A DNA stretch of 64,000 nt. It comes from Burkholderiales bacterium. Lineage in GTDB: Bacteria; Pseudomonadota; Gammaproteobacteria; Burkholderiales; Burkholderiaceae_C. The translations under genes and the position numbers were made by a program. Below the pieces are notes generated by a model that was given only the letters and a program-made list of their open reading frames with translations, was not told where the DNA came from and did not search any database. The stretch covers positions 124,001-188,000 of the forward strand of contig JADJCH010000062.1 in the NCBI GenBank assembly GCA_016703325.1, given 5' to 3'. Shown here in pieces: positions 43,567 through 51,343 of this stretch. Numbering within the stretch: the first letter of the stretch is position 1; each line of letters opens with the position of its first letter.

Positions 43567-44694
43567 TCAGCCCAGCTGGGCGAAGGCCCGATCCAGCGTG
43601 GCGACGCTGCGCTCCACCTGGTGCAGCTTGTCCAGCCCGAACAGGCCGATGCGGAAGCTGCGGAAATCCGCGCCCTCGTCGCACTGCAGCGGCACGCCGG
43701 CAGCGATCTGCAGGCCCAGCGGTGCCATCTTCCTGGCGCTGCTCAGGTCCGCATCCTGGGTGTAGCTGACCACCACGCCCGGCGCCTGGAAACCTTCGGC
43801 CGCCACGCTGCGGTAGCCGCGTGACTCCAGCATGGCCCGGGCAGCGCGCCCCAGCGCCCACTGTTCGTCGCGCACCTTGTCGAAGCCGTAGGCACGCGTC
43901 TCCAGCATCACCTCGCGGGTGCGCGCCAGCGCATCCGTAGGCATGGTGGTGTGGTACGCGAAGCCGCCGCCTTCGTAGGCCTCCATGATCTGCAGCCACT
44001 TCTTCAGATCGCAGGCGAAGCTGGAGCTGGTGGTGGCATCGATGCGCTCGCGCGCCAGGTCGCTCAGCATCACGAAGCCGCAGCCGGGCGAGCCGGTCCA
44101 GCCCTTCTGCGGCGCGCTGACCAGCAGGTCCACTTCGCAGGCCTGCATGTCCACCCAGATCGCGCCGGAGGCGATGCAGTCCAGCACGAACAGGCCACCC
44201 ACCTCATGCACCGCGCTGCCGACGGCGCGCAGGTAGGCGTCCGGAAGGATGATGCCGGAGGCCGTTTCCACATGCGGGGCGAACACCACCTCCGGGCGCG
44301 TTTCGCGGATGGTGGCCACCACCTCGTCGATGGGAGGAGGCGCAAAAGGCTCCTGTGCACCGTCAACCGGTCGGCGGGCCTTGAGCACGGTGAGCGAGGC
44401 GGGGATGCGGCCCATCTCCAGGATCTGCGACCAGCGGAAACTGAACCAGCCGTTGCGGATCACCAGGCAGCGCTTGTCGTGGGCGAACTGCCGCGCCACC
44501 GCTTCCATCGCAAAGGTGCCGCTGCCGGGCACCACCACCGCCGCCTTGGCGTGGTAGATCTCCTTGAGCACCACGGAGATGTCGCGCATCACACCCTGGA
44601 AGCGCTCGGACATGTGGTTGAGCGCCCGGTCGGTGTAGACCACCGAGTATTCGAGCAAGCCGTCGGGATCGACGTCGGGCAGCAGGCCGGGCAT
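43567..44694 (-). CDS. Class V aminotransferase (alanine/serine-glyoxylate type)
   Basis: 375 residues. Fold type I enzyme of class V: the substrate-binding start with LNHMSERFQGVMRD, VVVPGSGTFAMEAVARQFA, a PLP-Asp in FVLDCIASGAIWVDM, and the PLP lysine in SAPQKGWTGSPGCGFVML. Closest in pattern to serine-glyoxylate, alanine-glyoxylate or 2-aminoethylphosphonate-pyruvate aminotransferases; which amino donor is used is not clear. It begins 4 bp after an FKBP gene on the same strand, so the two are co-transcribed. Confidence 0.88.
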   Translation of the reverse strand: MPGLLPDVDPDGLLEYSVVYTDRALNHMSERFQGVMRDISVVLKEIYHAKAAVVVPGSGTFAMEAVARQFAHDKRCLVIRNGWFSFRWSQILEMGRIPASLTVLKARRPVDGAQEPFAPPPIDEVVATIRETRPEVVFAPHVETASGIILPDAYLRAVGSAVHEVGGLFVLDCIASGAIWVDMQACEVDLLVSAPQKGWTGSPGCGFVMLSDLARERIDATTSSSFACDLKKWLQIMEAYEGGGFAYHTTMPTDALARTREVMLETRAYGFDKVRDEQWALGRAARAMLESRGYRSVAAEGFQAPGVVVSYTQDADLSSARKMAPLGLQIAAGVPLQCDEGADFRSFRIGLFGLDKLHQVERSVATLDRAFAQLG

Positions 44695-44698
44695 GGTG

Positions 44699-45058
44699 TC
44701 AGTACCCGAGGAAGTCGACTTCGAACACCAGCGTGGCGTTCGGCGGAATCACACCACCGGCGCCCCGGGCACCGTAACCCAGCTCAGGCGGAATCACCAG
44801 CACACGGGTGCCGCCCACACGCATGCCCTGCACACCCTCGTCCCAGCCGCGGATGACCATGCCGGCGCCCAGGTCGAAACGGAAGGGCTGGCCGCGGTCC
44901 TTGCTGGAGTCGAACTTGCGACCCCGGCCGTCGGGTTTGCTGGCATCGTGAAGCCAGCCGGTGTAATGCACGCTGACCTGTTTGCCGGCGGTGGCGACGG
45001 CGTCGCCGCTGCCGGGCACGGTGTCGACATACTGCAGACCGGAGGGAGTGGAGATCAT
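44699..45058 (-). CDS. FKBP-type peptidyl-prolyl isomerase
   Basis: 119 residues from ATG 45058; an earlier CTG/TTG-type start would add four residues. A complete single FKBP domain without signal peptide: VSVHYTGWL, FDSSKDRGQPFRFDLGAGMVIRG in overlapping pieces, GWDEGVQGM, IPPELGYG and VFEVDFLGY. Predicted cytoplasmic prolyl isomerase and chaperone. First gene of a two-gene unit with the class V aminotransferase. Confidence 0.95.
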   Translation of the reverse strand: MISTPSGLQYVDTVPGSGDAVATAGKQVSVHYTGWLHDASKPDGRGRKFDSSKDRGQPFRFDLGAGMVIRGWDEGVQGMRVGGTRVLVIPPELGYGARGAGGVIPPNATLVFEVDFLGY

Positions 45059-45146
45059 GGTGGAACGCAAAGATCAGAACAATGTGGAAAGGGTGGGCTG
45101 CAGCAGACATGACGCGGCGGTGACAGCACACCGGCAAGGCCCGCGA

Positions 45147-46061
45147 TCATGCCACCGGCGCCAAGTTCTGTCCCCATAGGGCGACCCCTGTGGCCAGGGC
45201 CTCAGCCAGGCCAGCCCCTGGGCCGAGGGTCGCCGCCAGCGGCAGACCCAGGGCTGCGGCCGCTCGACACAGCGCCTCCACCGGGTCGGACAGATCCACC
45301 GCCGGTGCACCGTGGCTCTTGGACAGCTTCTCGCCATCGGCAGCCGTCACCAGCGGGTGGTGCAGGTAGACCGGTGTCGGCAGGCCCAGCGCCCTCTGCA
45401 ACAGGATCTGCCTGGCGGTGTTGTCGGTCAGATCCGCGCCTCGCACCACATGGGTGATGCCGTGGTCCGCATCGTCGATCACCACCGCCAGCTGATAGGC
45501 CCAGCAGCCGTCGGCGCGCCGCAGCACGAAGTCGCCCACCTCCTGGGCCACATCCTGCCGCTGCCCTCCCAGGCGGCGATCCATCCAGTCAACCGGCCGG
45601 CCCGGCTCACCCGTGTGGAATCGCCAGGCCCGGCCGGTCCGGCCGGCCAGCCCGCCACGCTCGGGCCTGCAGGTGCCGGGGTAGATCCACTCGGCATGCC
45701 GCTGGTGCACCTGCACCTGCGCGGCCAAGGCGCGGGCGATCTCGCTGCGCGTGCAGGCGCAGGGGTAGGCCCGCCCCGCCAGCTGCAGCCGCTGCAGAGC
45801 CGCGGAGTAGGCGTCACCGCGCTGCGACTGCCACAGCGGTGGCTCGTCGGGCTGCAACCCGCAGCGCGCCAGCTGGACCAGGATCACTTCGGCCCCACCC
45901 GGCGGGCAGCGCGGACCGTCCACATCCTCCATGCGCAGCAGCCAGGCACCACCGCTGGCGCGTGCATCCAGCCAGGAGGCCAGCGCCGAGGCCAGCGAAC
46001 CCTGGTGAAGCGGCCCGCTGGGGGTGGGGGCGAAGCGCCCACGGTATCCACCGACTGCCAT
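45147..46061 (-). CDS. gluQ: Glutamyl-Q tRNA(Asp) synthetase
   Basis: 304 residues from ATG 46061 (a GTG four codons earlier is possible). A truncated class I synthetase related to GluRS that glutamylates queuosine in tRNA-Asp. Visible: GRFAPTPSGPLHQGSLASAL (HIGH-like site), zinc ligands C-A-C and Y-x-x-x-C in YPCACTRSE and WIYPGTC, GDFVLRRADG, and a KLSKS signature. No anticodon-binding domain, as expected. Confidence 0.95.
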   Translation of the reverse strand: MAVGGYRGRFAPTPSGPLHQGSLASALASWLDARASGGAWLLRMEDVDGPRCPPGGAEVILVQLARCGLQPDEPPLWQSQRGDAYSAALQRLQLAGRAYPCACTRSEIARALAAQVQVHQRHAEWIYPGTCRPERGGLAGRTGRAWRFHTGEPGRPVDWMDRRLGGQRQDVAQEVGDFVLRRADGCWAYQLAVVIDDADHGITHVVRGADLTDNTARQILLQRALGLPTPVYLHHPLVTAADGEKLSKSHGAPAVDLSDPVEALCRAAAALGLPLAATLGPGAGLAEALATGVALWGQNLAPVA

Positions 46062-46086
46062 CGCAGCACGCACGCGCTTCGAAGGG

Positions 46087-47106
46087 TCAGAGGATCAGCC
46101 CGGCGTGCTGCTCCAGCAGCGCGCGGCGGGTGGCCGGGCGCTCCAGCTGCTGCAGCCACCAGGCCAGCGCCCTGCCCTGCGCGGCACTGCGCCGCCAGGC
46201 GTAGTGCAGGTCCACGCTGCGGGCCGGGTCGCTCAGGCGCTTGACGACCAGCCGGCCAGCGTCCGCATGCAACCGCACCAGCGGGTCAGGCAGCCGGCCA
46301 CACCCCAGGCCACGGATCTGCGCCTCCAGCTTGGCCACCAGAGTGGGCACGGTGAGAACGTCCTGGCCCGGCATCACGCCATAGGTCTGCGGCGCCAGGC
46401 GCTGGGCGGAGTCGGCGATCACCACCACGCGGTGGCGCGCCACGGTGGCCGCCGTCAGCGGCTCGGCTTCATGCGCCAGCGGGTGGTGCGGCGCCACCGC
46501 AAAGACCATGTCGATCATGCCCAGCGGCGCGCACTGCACCGCGTCCACCGGGTTGTCCGGCGGCAGCACACCGATGGCGAGGTCCGCCTGCCCGCTGATC
46601 AGTGCCTCCCAGGTGCCGGCCAGCACCTCGCTGCGCAGCTTCAGCCGGGTCGGTGGAGCGTGAGCTGCACGCTCCTCACCCACCGGGGTGACCGACGCCA
46701 GGCGCGACGGCGTGGCGGCGTGCACCCGCGGAACCTCCAACGCATAGAACGCGTCCATCAGGTCGAAGATCGCCGGTGCGGCGATGATGCTGTCCACCGC
46801 AATCGACAGCGTTGCCTCCCAACCGGTGGCCACCCGCTGCACCCGGTTGGCCACCGCGTCCATCTGCGCCAGCAGGCGCCGGCCTTCGCGCAACAGCTCC
46901 TCACCGGCCGAGGTCAGCTGGGCCTGGCGGGAGCGCCGGTCGAACAGCAGCACGTCCAGCGCCTCCTCGAGCTGTCGCACGCTGTAGGTCAGTGCCGAGG
47001 GCACCTTGCCCAGCTCCCGCGCCGCCGCGGCGAAGCTGCCGCAGCGGGCGATGCTGTCCATCATCTCCAGCGCCTCGGGCGTCAGGGCATGGCGGCGGTC
47101 GGGCAT
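46087..47106 (-). CDS. LysR-family transcriptional regulator, divergent from pirin
   Basis: 339 residues from ATG 47106 (frame open upstream without similarity). HTH: LEMMDSIARCGSFAAAAREL and KVPSALTYSVRQLEEAL. The effector domain carries an insertion of about 20 residues (around VTPVGEERAAHAPP) not usual for the family. Divergent pirin genes are often controlled by such LysR proteins; a palindrome between the two (47140-47164) is a plausible binding site. Confidence 0.92.
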   Translation of the reverse strand: MPDRRHALTPEALEMMDSIARCGSFAAAARELGKVPSALTYSVRQLEEALDVLLFDRRSRQAQLTSAGEELLREGRRLLAQMDAVANRVQRVATGWEATLSIAVDSIIAAPAIFDLMDAFYALEVPRVHAATPSRLASVTPVGEERAAHAPPTRLKLRSEVLAGTWEALISGQADLAIGVLPPDNPVDAVQCAPLGMIDMVFAVAPHHPLAHEAEPLTAATVARHRVVVIADSAQRLAPQTYGVMPGQDVLTVPTLVAKLEAQIRGLGCGRLPDPLVRLHADAGRLVVKRLSDPARSVDLHYAWRRSAAQGRALAWWLQQLERPATRRALLEQHAGLIL

Positions 47107-47139
47107 CGTGGCATCCGGTGAGGGGAAACGAAGGGGCGC

Positions 47140-47164
47140 TTCGGGAGCGCGCCGCCGGCCCGAA
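47140..47164. promoter_or_regulatory. LysR-type operator candidate between lysR and pirin
   Basis: Arms ttcggg (47140-47145) and cccgaa (47159-47164) are separated by 13 bp. It fits the loose T-N11-A dyad style of LysR sites and lies in the 182-bp divergent promoter region. Confidence 0.4.
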
Positions 47165-47288
47165 GGACGAAGCCGGCGGACATGCAAGCCGGTTGAATGA
47201 TGCCACCAGCGCGCGTCAACCCGCCGCGCCCCTGCGGGCCCGAAGATCACCCCACCCACCTCCCATGCCCCTTCCGAACGGAACCCCG

Positions 47289-48011
47289 ATGCTCACCCTG
47301 CGACGTTCCTGCGAACGCGGCTACGCCGACCATGGCTGGCTCAAGAGCCACCACAGCTTTTCCTTCGCCGACTACTTCAACCCCGCCCACATGGGCTGGG
47401 GCAACCTGCGGGTCATCAACGAGGACCGCATCGCCCCGGGCACCGGCTTCGGCACCCATCCGCACCGCGACATGGAGATCCTCAGCCTGGTGCTCGAGGG
47501 CGAACTGGCGCACCGCGACAGCCTGGGCAACGGCAGCAGCATCCCGCCGGGTTCGGTGCAACGCATGACCGCCGGCACGGGAGTGCGCCACAGCGAGTTC
47601 AACCACGCGGCCGACCAGGTCACCCACTTCCTGCAGATCTGGCTGCTGCCTTCGTCCACCGGGTTGCCGCCCGGCTACGACCAGCATGCCTTCGACGACA
47701 GCCTGCAGCGCGGCCGCCTGTGCCTGGTGGCCGCTCCAGCCGACAGCGCCGAGGCTTCGCCCGGCTTCGGCCGGGTCGCGCTGCATGCCGACGCCCGTCT
47801 CTGGCTGGGCCGCTTCGACGGCGAAGGGGAGGCCGACCGGCTGCGCCTCGACCCCCGCCGCAAGGCCTACGTCTTCGTCGCCCGCGGTGCCTTGGAAGTG
47901 AATGGCCAGTCACTCACGACCGGTGATGCGCTGGCAGTGCAGGACGAGACGGAACTGATCTTTGCCCGGGGCCGCAGCGCCCAGGTGCTGGTGTTCGACC
48001 TGACCCCCTGA
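47289..48011 (+). CDS. Pirin-family (YhaK-like) cupin protein
   Basis: 240 residues from ATG 47289 (MLTLRRS, the usual start region); ATG 47265 is also possible. Bicupin with the pirin metal site: GWGNLRVINEDRIAPG followed by FGTHPHRDMEI (two His), and GVRHSEFN (third His, Glu). C-terminal cupin ends RSAQVLVFDL. Family members bind iron; some are quercetin dioxygenases or redox sensors. Divergently transcribed from a LysR regulator. Confidence 0.92.
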   Translation: MLTLRRSCERGYADHGWLKSHHSFSFADYFNPAHMGWGNLRVINEDRIAPGTGFGTHPHRDMEILSLVLEGELAHRDSLGNGSSIPPGSVQRMTAGTGVRHSEFNHAADQVTHFLQIWLLPSSTGLPPGYDQHAFDDSLQRGRLCLVAAPADSAEASPGFGRVALHADARLWLGRFDGEGEADRLRLDPRRKAYVFVARGALEVNGQSLTTGDALAVQDETELIFARGRSAQVLVFDLTP

Positions 48012-48058
48012 GAAGCTGGCGCTCAGCGCGGCGCCGCAGCACTTCGGTAGCGCTTCGG

Positions 48059-48064
48059 TAGAGT
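48059..48064 (+). promoter_or_regulatory. -10-like hexamer directly upstream of the DUF599 gene
   Basis: TAGAGT ends 6 bases before the ATG. A 9-bp direct repeat cttcggtag (48042-48050 and 48053-48061) overlaps it and could be a regulator site. Confidence 0.3.
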
Positions 48065-48070
48065 CGGGGC

Positions 48071-48811
48071 ATGGAACTGATCCTGCGAGCCCTGCGCGTC
48101 CTGCCCGCTGCCGACTGGGCCGCCCTGGCCGTCTTCATGGTGGGCTGGGTGGGCTACGTGCAGGCGGCACGCCGACTCGGACTGCAGCGCCGCTCGGTGC
48201 TGGGCAGCACCAACCGCATCCGCGAGGCCTGGATGCTCGAAAGCACCCGTCGCGAGGTGCGCATCGTCGACAGCACGGTGCTGCAGAACCTGTCGTCGGC
48301 ACCCAGCTTCTTTGCCTCCACCACCATCTTCGTCATCGGCGGCCTGGCCGCAGCGCTGGGCGCCAGCGACAAGGCCAGCGAGCTGGTGCAGGAACTGCCC
48401 TTCGCGGCGCGCACCTCCGCCCTGGTGCTGGACCTGAAGCTGCTCCTGTTGCTCGGCATCTACGTGCACGCCTTCTTCCGCTTCACCTGGGCGATGCGGC
48501 AGTACACCTTCGGTGCGCTGATGATCGGCGCGGCCCCCGACCGTGACGTGTTCAACACCGACGAGTCCGCCCGCCGGGCCTACGCCCACCGTGCCGCCCG
48601 GGTGATGGGCCTGGCGGCCGAAACCTTCAACGACGGGCTGCGCGCGGTGTACCTCAGCTTTGCGGCGATGCTCTGGTTCCTGTCTCCGCTGGCGATGGTT
48701 GCCGGCACCGTCGGGGTGATCTGGGTGCTGTACCGGCGCGAGTTCCACTCCGACATCCTGGCGGTGCTGGACGAAAGGGGTCCGCCAGCGGACGATCGCC
48801 CCAGTCCCTGA
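48071..48811 (+). CDS. DUF599 family membrane protein
   Basis: 246 residues, four predicted membrane helices (about 14-32, 78-96, 120-138, 195-222). The segments DWAALAVFMVGWVGYVQAAR, NLSSAPSFFASTTIFVIGG and FFRFTWAMRQYTFGALMIGA match the DUF599 pattern. Inner-membrane protein of unknown function. It precedes a purine deaminase gene by 65 bp, same strand. Confidence 0.82.
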   Translation: MELILRALRVLPAADWAALAVFMVGWVGYVQAARRLGLQRRSVLGSTNRIREAWMLESTRREVRIVDSTVLQNLSSAPSFFASTTIFVIGGLAAALGASDKASELVQELPFAARTSALVLDLKLLLLLGIYVHAFFRFTWAMRQYTFGALMIGAAPDRDVFNTDESARRAYAHRAARVMGLAAETFNDGLRAVYLSFAAMLWFLSPLAMVAGTVGVIWVLYRREFHSDILAVLDERGPPADDRPSP

Positions 48812-48876
48812 CCCCCCGGGCCCAGGCCCGTTCCCTGCGTGCCGCTGCGGCATCGATTCCACGGGAGACCGTCACC

Positions 48877-50019
48877 ATGACCACCGCTTCAGAGCCCCGC
48901 TCGCCCGCCCCCATTCCCCCCGAGGTGGCAGCCGACCTCGCCCGACTGCCCCGCGAACGGCTGCCGGCGCTGCTGCGCCGCATGCCCAAGGCGGAGCTGC
49001 ACATCCACATCGAGGGCTCCCTGGAGCCCGAGCTCATCTTCGACCTGGCCCGGCGCAACGGCGTGGCACTGCCCTACCCCAGCGTGGAGGCGCTGCGTGC
49101 GGCCTACGCCTTCACAGACCTGCAGAGCTTCCTGGACATCTACTACGCCGGAGCCAGTGTGCTGCTGCAGGAGCAGGACTTCTTCGACATGGCCTGGGCC
49201 TACTTCGAGAAGGCGGCTGCCGACAACGTGGTGCGGGCGGAAGTCTTCTTCGACCCGCAGACCCACACCGAACGCGGTGTGCCCTTCGAAACCGTTATCC
49301 GCGGCCTGCACCACGCCTGCCAACGCGCCCATGCCGAGCTGGGCATCAGCGCTCAACTGATCCTGTGTTTCCTGCGCCATCTGAGCGAGGAGGACGCCTT
49401 CGACACATTGGAGCAGGCCCTGCCGTGGCGGAAATATTTCATCGGCGTGGGCCTGGACAGCTCCGAAGTGGGGTACCCGCCGGAGAAGTTCGCCCGCGTG
49501 TTCGCACGCTGCCGTGAACTCGGCCTGCAGGTCGTAGCCCATGCGGGCGAGGAAGGACCGCCCGCCTACATCACCACCGCGCTGGACGTCCTGCAGGTGC
49601 AGCGCATCGACCACGGCGTGCGCTGCCTGGAGGATGCGGCGCTGGTGCAACGCCTGGCGGCCAGCCGCATGCCGTTGACGGTCTGCCCGTTGTCGAACGT
49701 GAAGTTGAAGGTGTTCGAGCGCATGGCCGACCACAACCTGCCGGCATTGCTGGCCGCCGGCCTGTGCGCCACCGTCCATTCCGACGACCCGGCCTACTTT
49801 GGCGGCTACCTGAACCAGAACTTCATCGACACCTTCGCCGCCCTGCCGCAGCTGGGTGCAACCGAAGCCTACACACTGGCGCGCAACAGCTTCGAGGCCA
49901 GTTTCGCCGACGAGCGATCGAAGGCCGTCTGGACCGCCGAGCTGGATGCCGTGCTGCGCACCCTGGCGCCCAGCCGCGCCCCCGGTCCCAACCCCACCCA
50001 GGACCGAGTGACCCCTTGA
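48877..50019 (+). CDS. Adenine deaminase (adenosine deaminase family)
   Basis: 380 residues. Amidohydrolase of the adenosine deaminase fold: Zn ligands in KAELHIHIEGSLEPE, HAGEEGPP with the catalytic Glu region, RIDHGV and HSDDPAYFGGY. The variants HAGEEGPP, VCPLSNVKL and SDDPAYFGGY are those of the adenine deaminase subgroup (adenine to hypoxanthine) rather than true adenosine deaminase. Start at 48877 has a GGGAGA upstream. It is followed by a terminator and then a BMP-type binding protein, so purine salvage is a likely shared theme. Confidence 0.88.
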   Translation: MTTASEPRSPAPIPPEVAADLARLPRERLPALLRRMPKAELHIHIEGSLEPELIFDLARRNGVALPYPSVEALRAAYAFTDLQSFLDIYYAGASVLLQEQDFFDMAWAYFEKAAADNVVRAEVFFDPQTHTERGVPFETVIRGLHHACQRAHAELGISAQLILCFLRHLSEEDAFDTLEQALPWRKYFIGVGLDSSEVGYPPEKFARVFARCRELGLQVVAHAGEEGPPAYITTALDVLQVQRIDHGVRCLEDAALVQRLAASRMPLTVCPLSNVKLKVFERMADHNLPALLAAGLCATVHSDDPAYFGGYLNQNFIDTFAALPQLGATEAYTLARNSFEASFADERSKAVWTAELDAVLRTLAPSRAPGPNPTQDRVTP

Positions 50020-50102
50020 CCACCGGGTCGACCGGCCGACCGGCTGTCCGTCGGCGCCGTTGGCAGTTGACGTTCCTGCGACAATGACAGCACTTTTCCA
50101 GA

Positions 50103-50137
50103 CGCCGCCTGCGCGCCCCCGCAGGCGGCGTTTTCAT
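50103..50137 (+). terminator. Rho-independent terminator after adenine deaminase
   Basis: A perfect 10-bp stem cgccgcctgc/gcaggcggcg with an 8-base C-rich loop, followed by tttt. It lies 83 bp after the deaminase stop and 28 bp before the next start, so it could also attenuate the next gene. Confidence 0.88.
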
Positions 50138-50164
50138 TCTTCCGGGGCCATGTCGAGGAACACC

Positions 50165-51289
50165 ATGTACAAAAACCTCCTGCGCTGCATCGCCGCGCTG
50201 GTTGTGGGCTGGAGCACGCTGGCGGCTGCCCAAGCGGCCAACTCGGCGCCCACGGAAGCGCCGGCCGCCACACGCCCTCCCCTCAAGCTGCCGCTGCGCG
50301 CGGCCTTCGTCTACGTCAGCCCGGTGGGCACGGCCGGCTGGAGCTACCAGCACGACCTGGGACGGCTGGCGATGGAGAAGAACCTGGGCGACAAGGTGCA
50401 CACCACCGTTGTCGAAGGGGTAGCCGAGGGCCCGGATGCGGAGCGGGTGATGCGCGACCTGGCCGCACGCGGCAACCACCTGATCTTCGCCACCAGCTTC
50501 GGGTACCTGGAACCGGCGCTGCGGGTGGCGCAGGAGTTTCCCGGTGTCACCTTCGAGCATGCGGGCGGCTACAAGACGGCGGTAAACGTCAACACCTACA
50601 ACGCCCGCTTCTACGAGGGGCGCTACCTGGCCGGCCTGGTGGCCGGCAAGATGAGCCGCAGCGGCAGCGCCGGCTACGTGGCGGGGTTTCCGATTCCGGA
50701 GGTGATCCAGGGCATCAATGCCTTCACGCTGGGCATGCGTGCGGCCAACCCCAAGGCGCAGGTGAAGGTGGTCTGGCTCAACACCTGGTTTGACCCGGCA
50801 CGCGAGCGGGACGCGGCGCAGTCGCTGCTCAACCAGGGCGTGGACACGCTGACCTACCACAGCGGCTCCACCGCCATCCCGCAGTTGGCGGAGGAAAAGG
50901 GCGCCATGCTGCTGAGCTACCAGAGCGACATGCGCCACTTCGCACCGAACGCCCAGCTCACCGGGGTGGTGCACGACTGGGGCCAGCGCTACACCGAAGT
51001 CGCCAAGGCCGTGATCGCCGGAAACTGGCAGCCCCGGCCCTTCTGGGGCGGCATCCGCGAACGGGTGATCCGGCTCGCCCCGTTCTCGGCCAAGGTGCCC
51101 CAGACGGTGCGCTTCCAGGTCACGGAGGTGGAGCGCGCCATCGCTGCCGGCCGGATGCACCCGTTCTCCGGCCGGCTGGCCGACAATGAAGGCGCGGTCC
51201 GCCAGGCCAAGGGCACGATGCGCGACGAGGACATCGCGCTGATGGATTTCCTGGTCGAAGGGGTGACCGGCAAGTTGCCGGGGCGCTGA
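50165..51289 (+). CDS. BMP/PnrA-like substrate-binding lipoprotein-type protein
   Basis: 374 residues from ATG 50165, which has GAGGAA 5 bases upstream; ATG 50150 is a second choice. Signal peptide about 1-28 (CIAALVVGWSTLAAAQA), without a lipobox at the cleavage site although one Cys lies in the signal. The mature part is a Bmp-family periplasmic-binding protein: AAFVYVSPVGTAGWSYQHD, TSFGYLEPALRVAQEFP, NTYNARFYEGRYLAGLVAG and GFPIPEVIQGINAFTLG. Family members bind purine nucleosides and feed ABC transporters. No permease or ATPase gene is next to it. Confidence 0.92.
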   Translation: MYKNLLRCIAALVVGWSTLAAAQAANSAPTEAPAATRPPLKLPLRAAFVYVSPVGTAGWSYQHDLGRLAMEKNLGDKVHTTVVEGVAEGPDAERVMRDLAARGNHLIFATSFGYLEPALRVAQEFPGVTFEHAGGYKTAVNVNTYNARFYEGRYLAGLVAGKMSRSGSAGYVAGFPIPEVIQGINAFTLGMRAANPKAQVKVVWLNTWFDPARERDAAQSLLNQGVDTLTYHSGSTAIPQLAEEKGAMLLSYQSDMRHFAPNAQLTGVVHDWGQRYTEVAKAVIAGNWQPRPFWGGIRERVIRLAPFSAKVPQTVRFQVTEVERAIAAGRMHPFSGRLADNEGAVRQAKGTMRDEDIALMDFLVEGVTGKLPGR

Positions 51290-51343
51290 ACAACCCGATC
51301 GACCCTCTTCACCGCCGCAGCAACGGCGCACAGGAGCCTTGTG

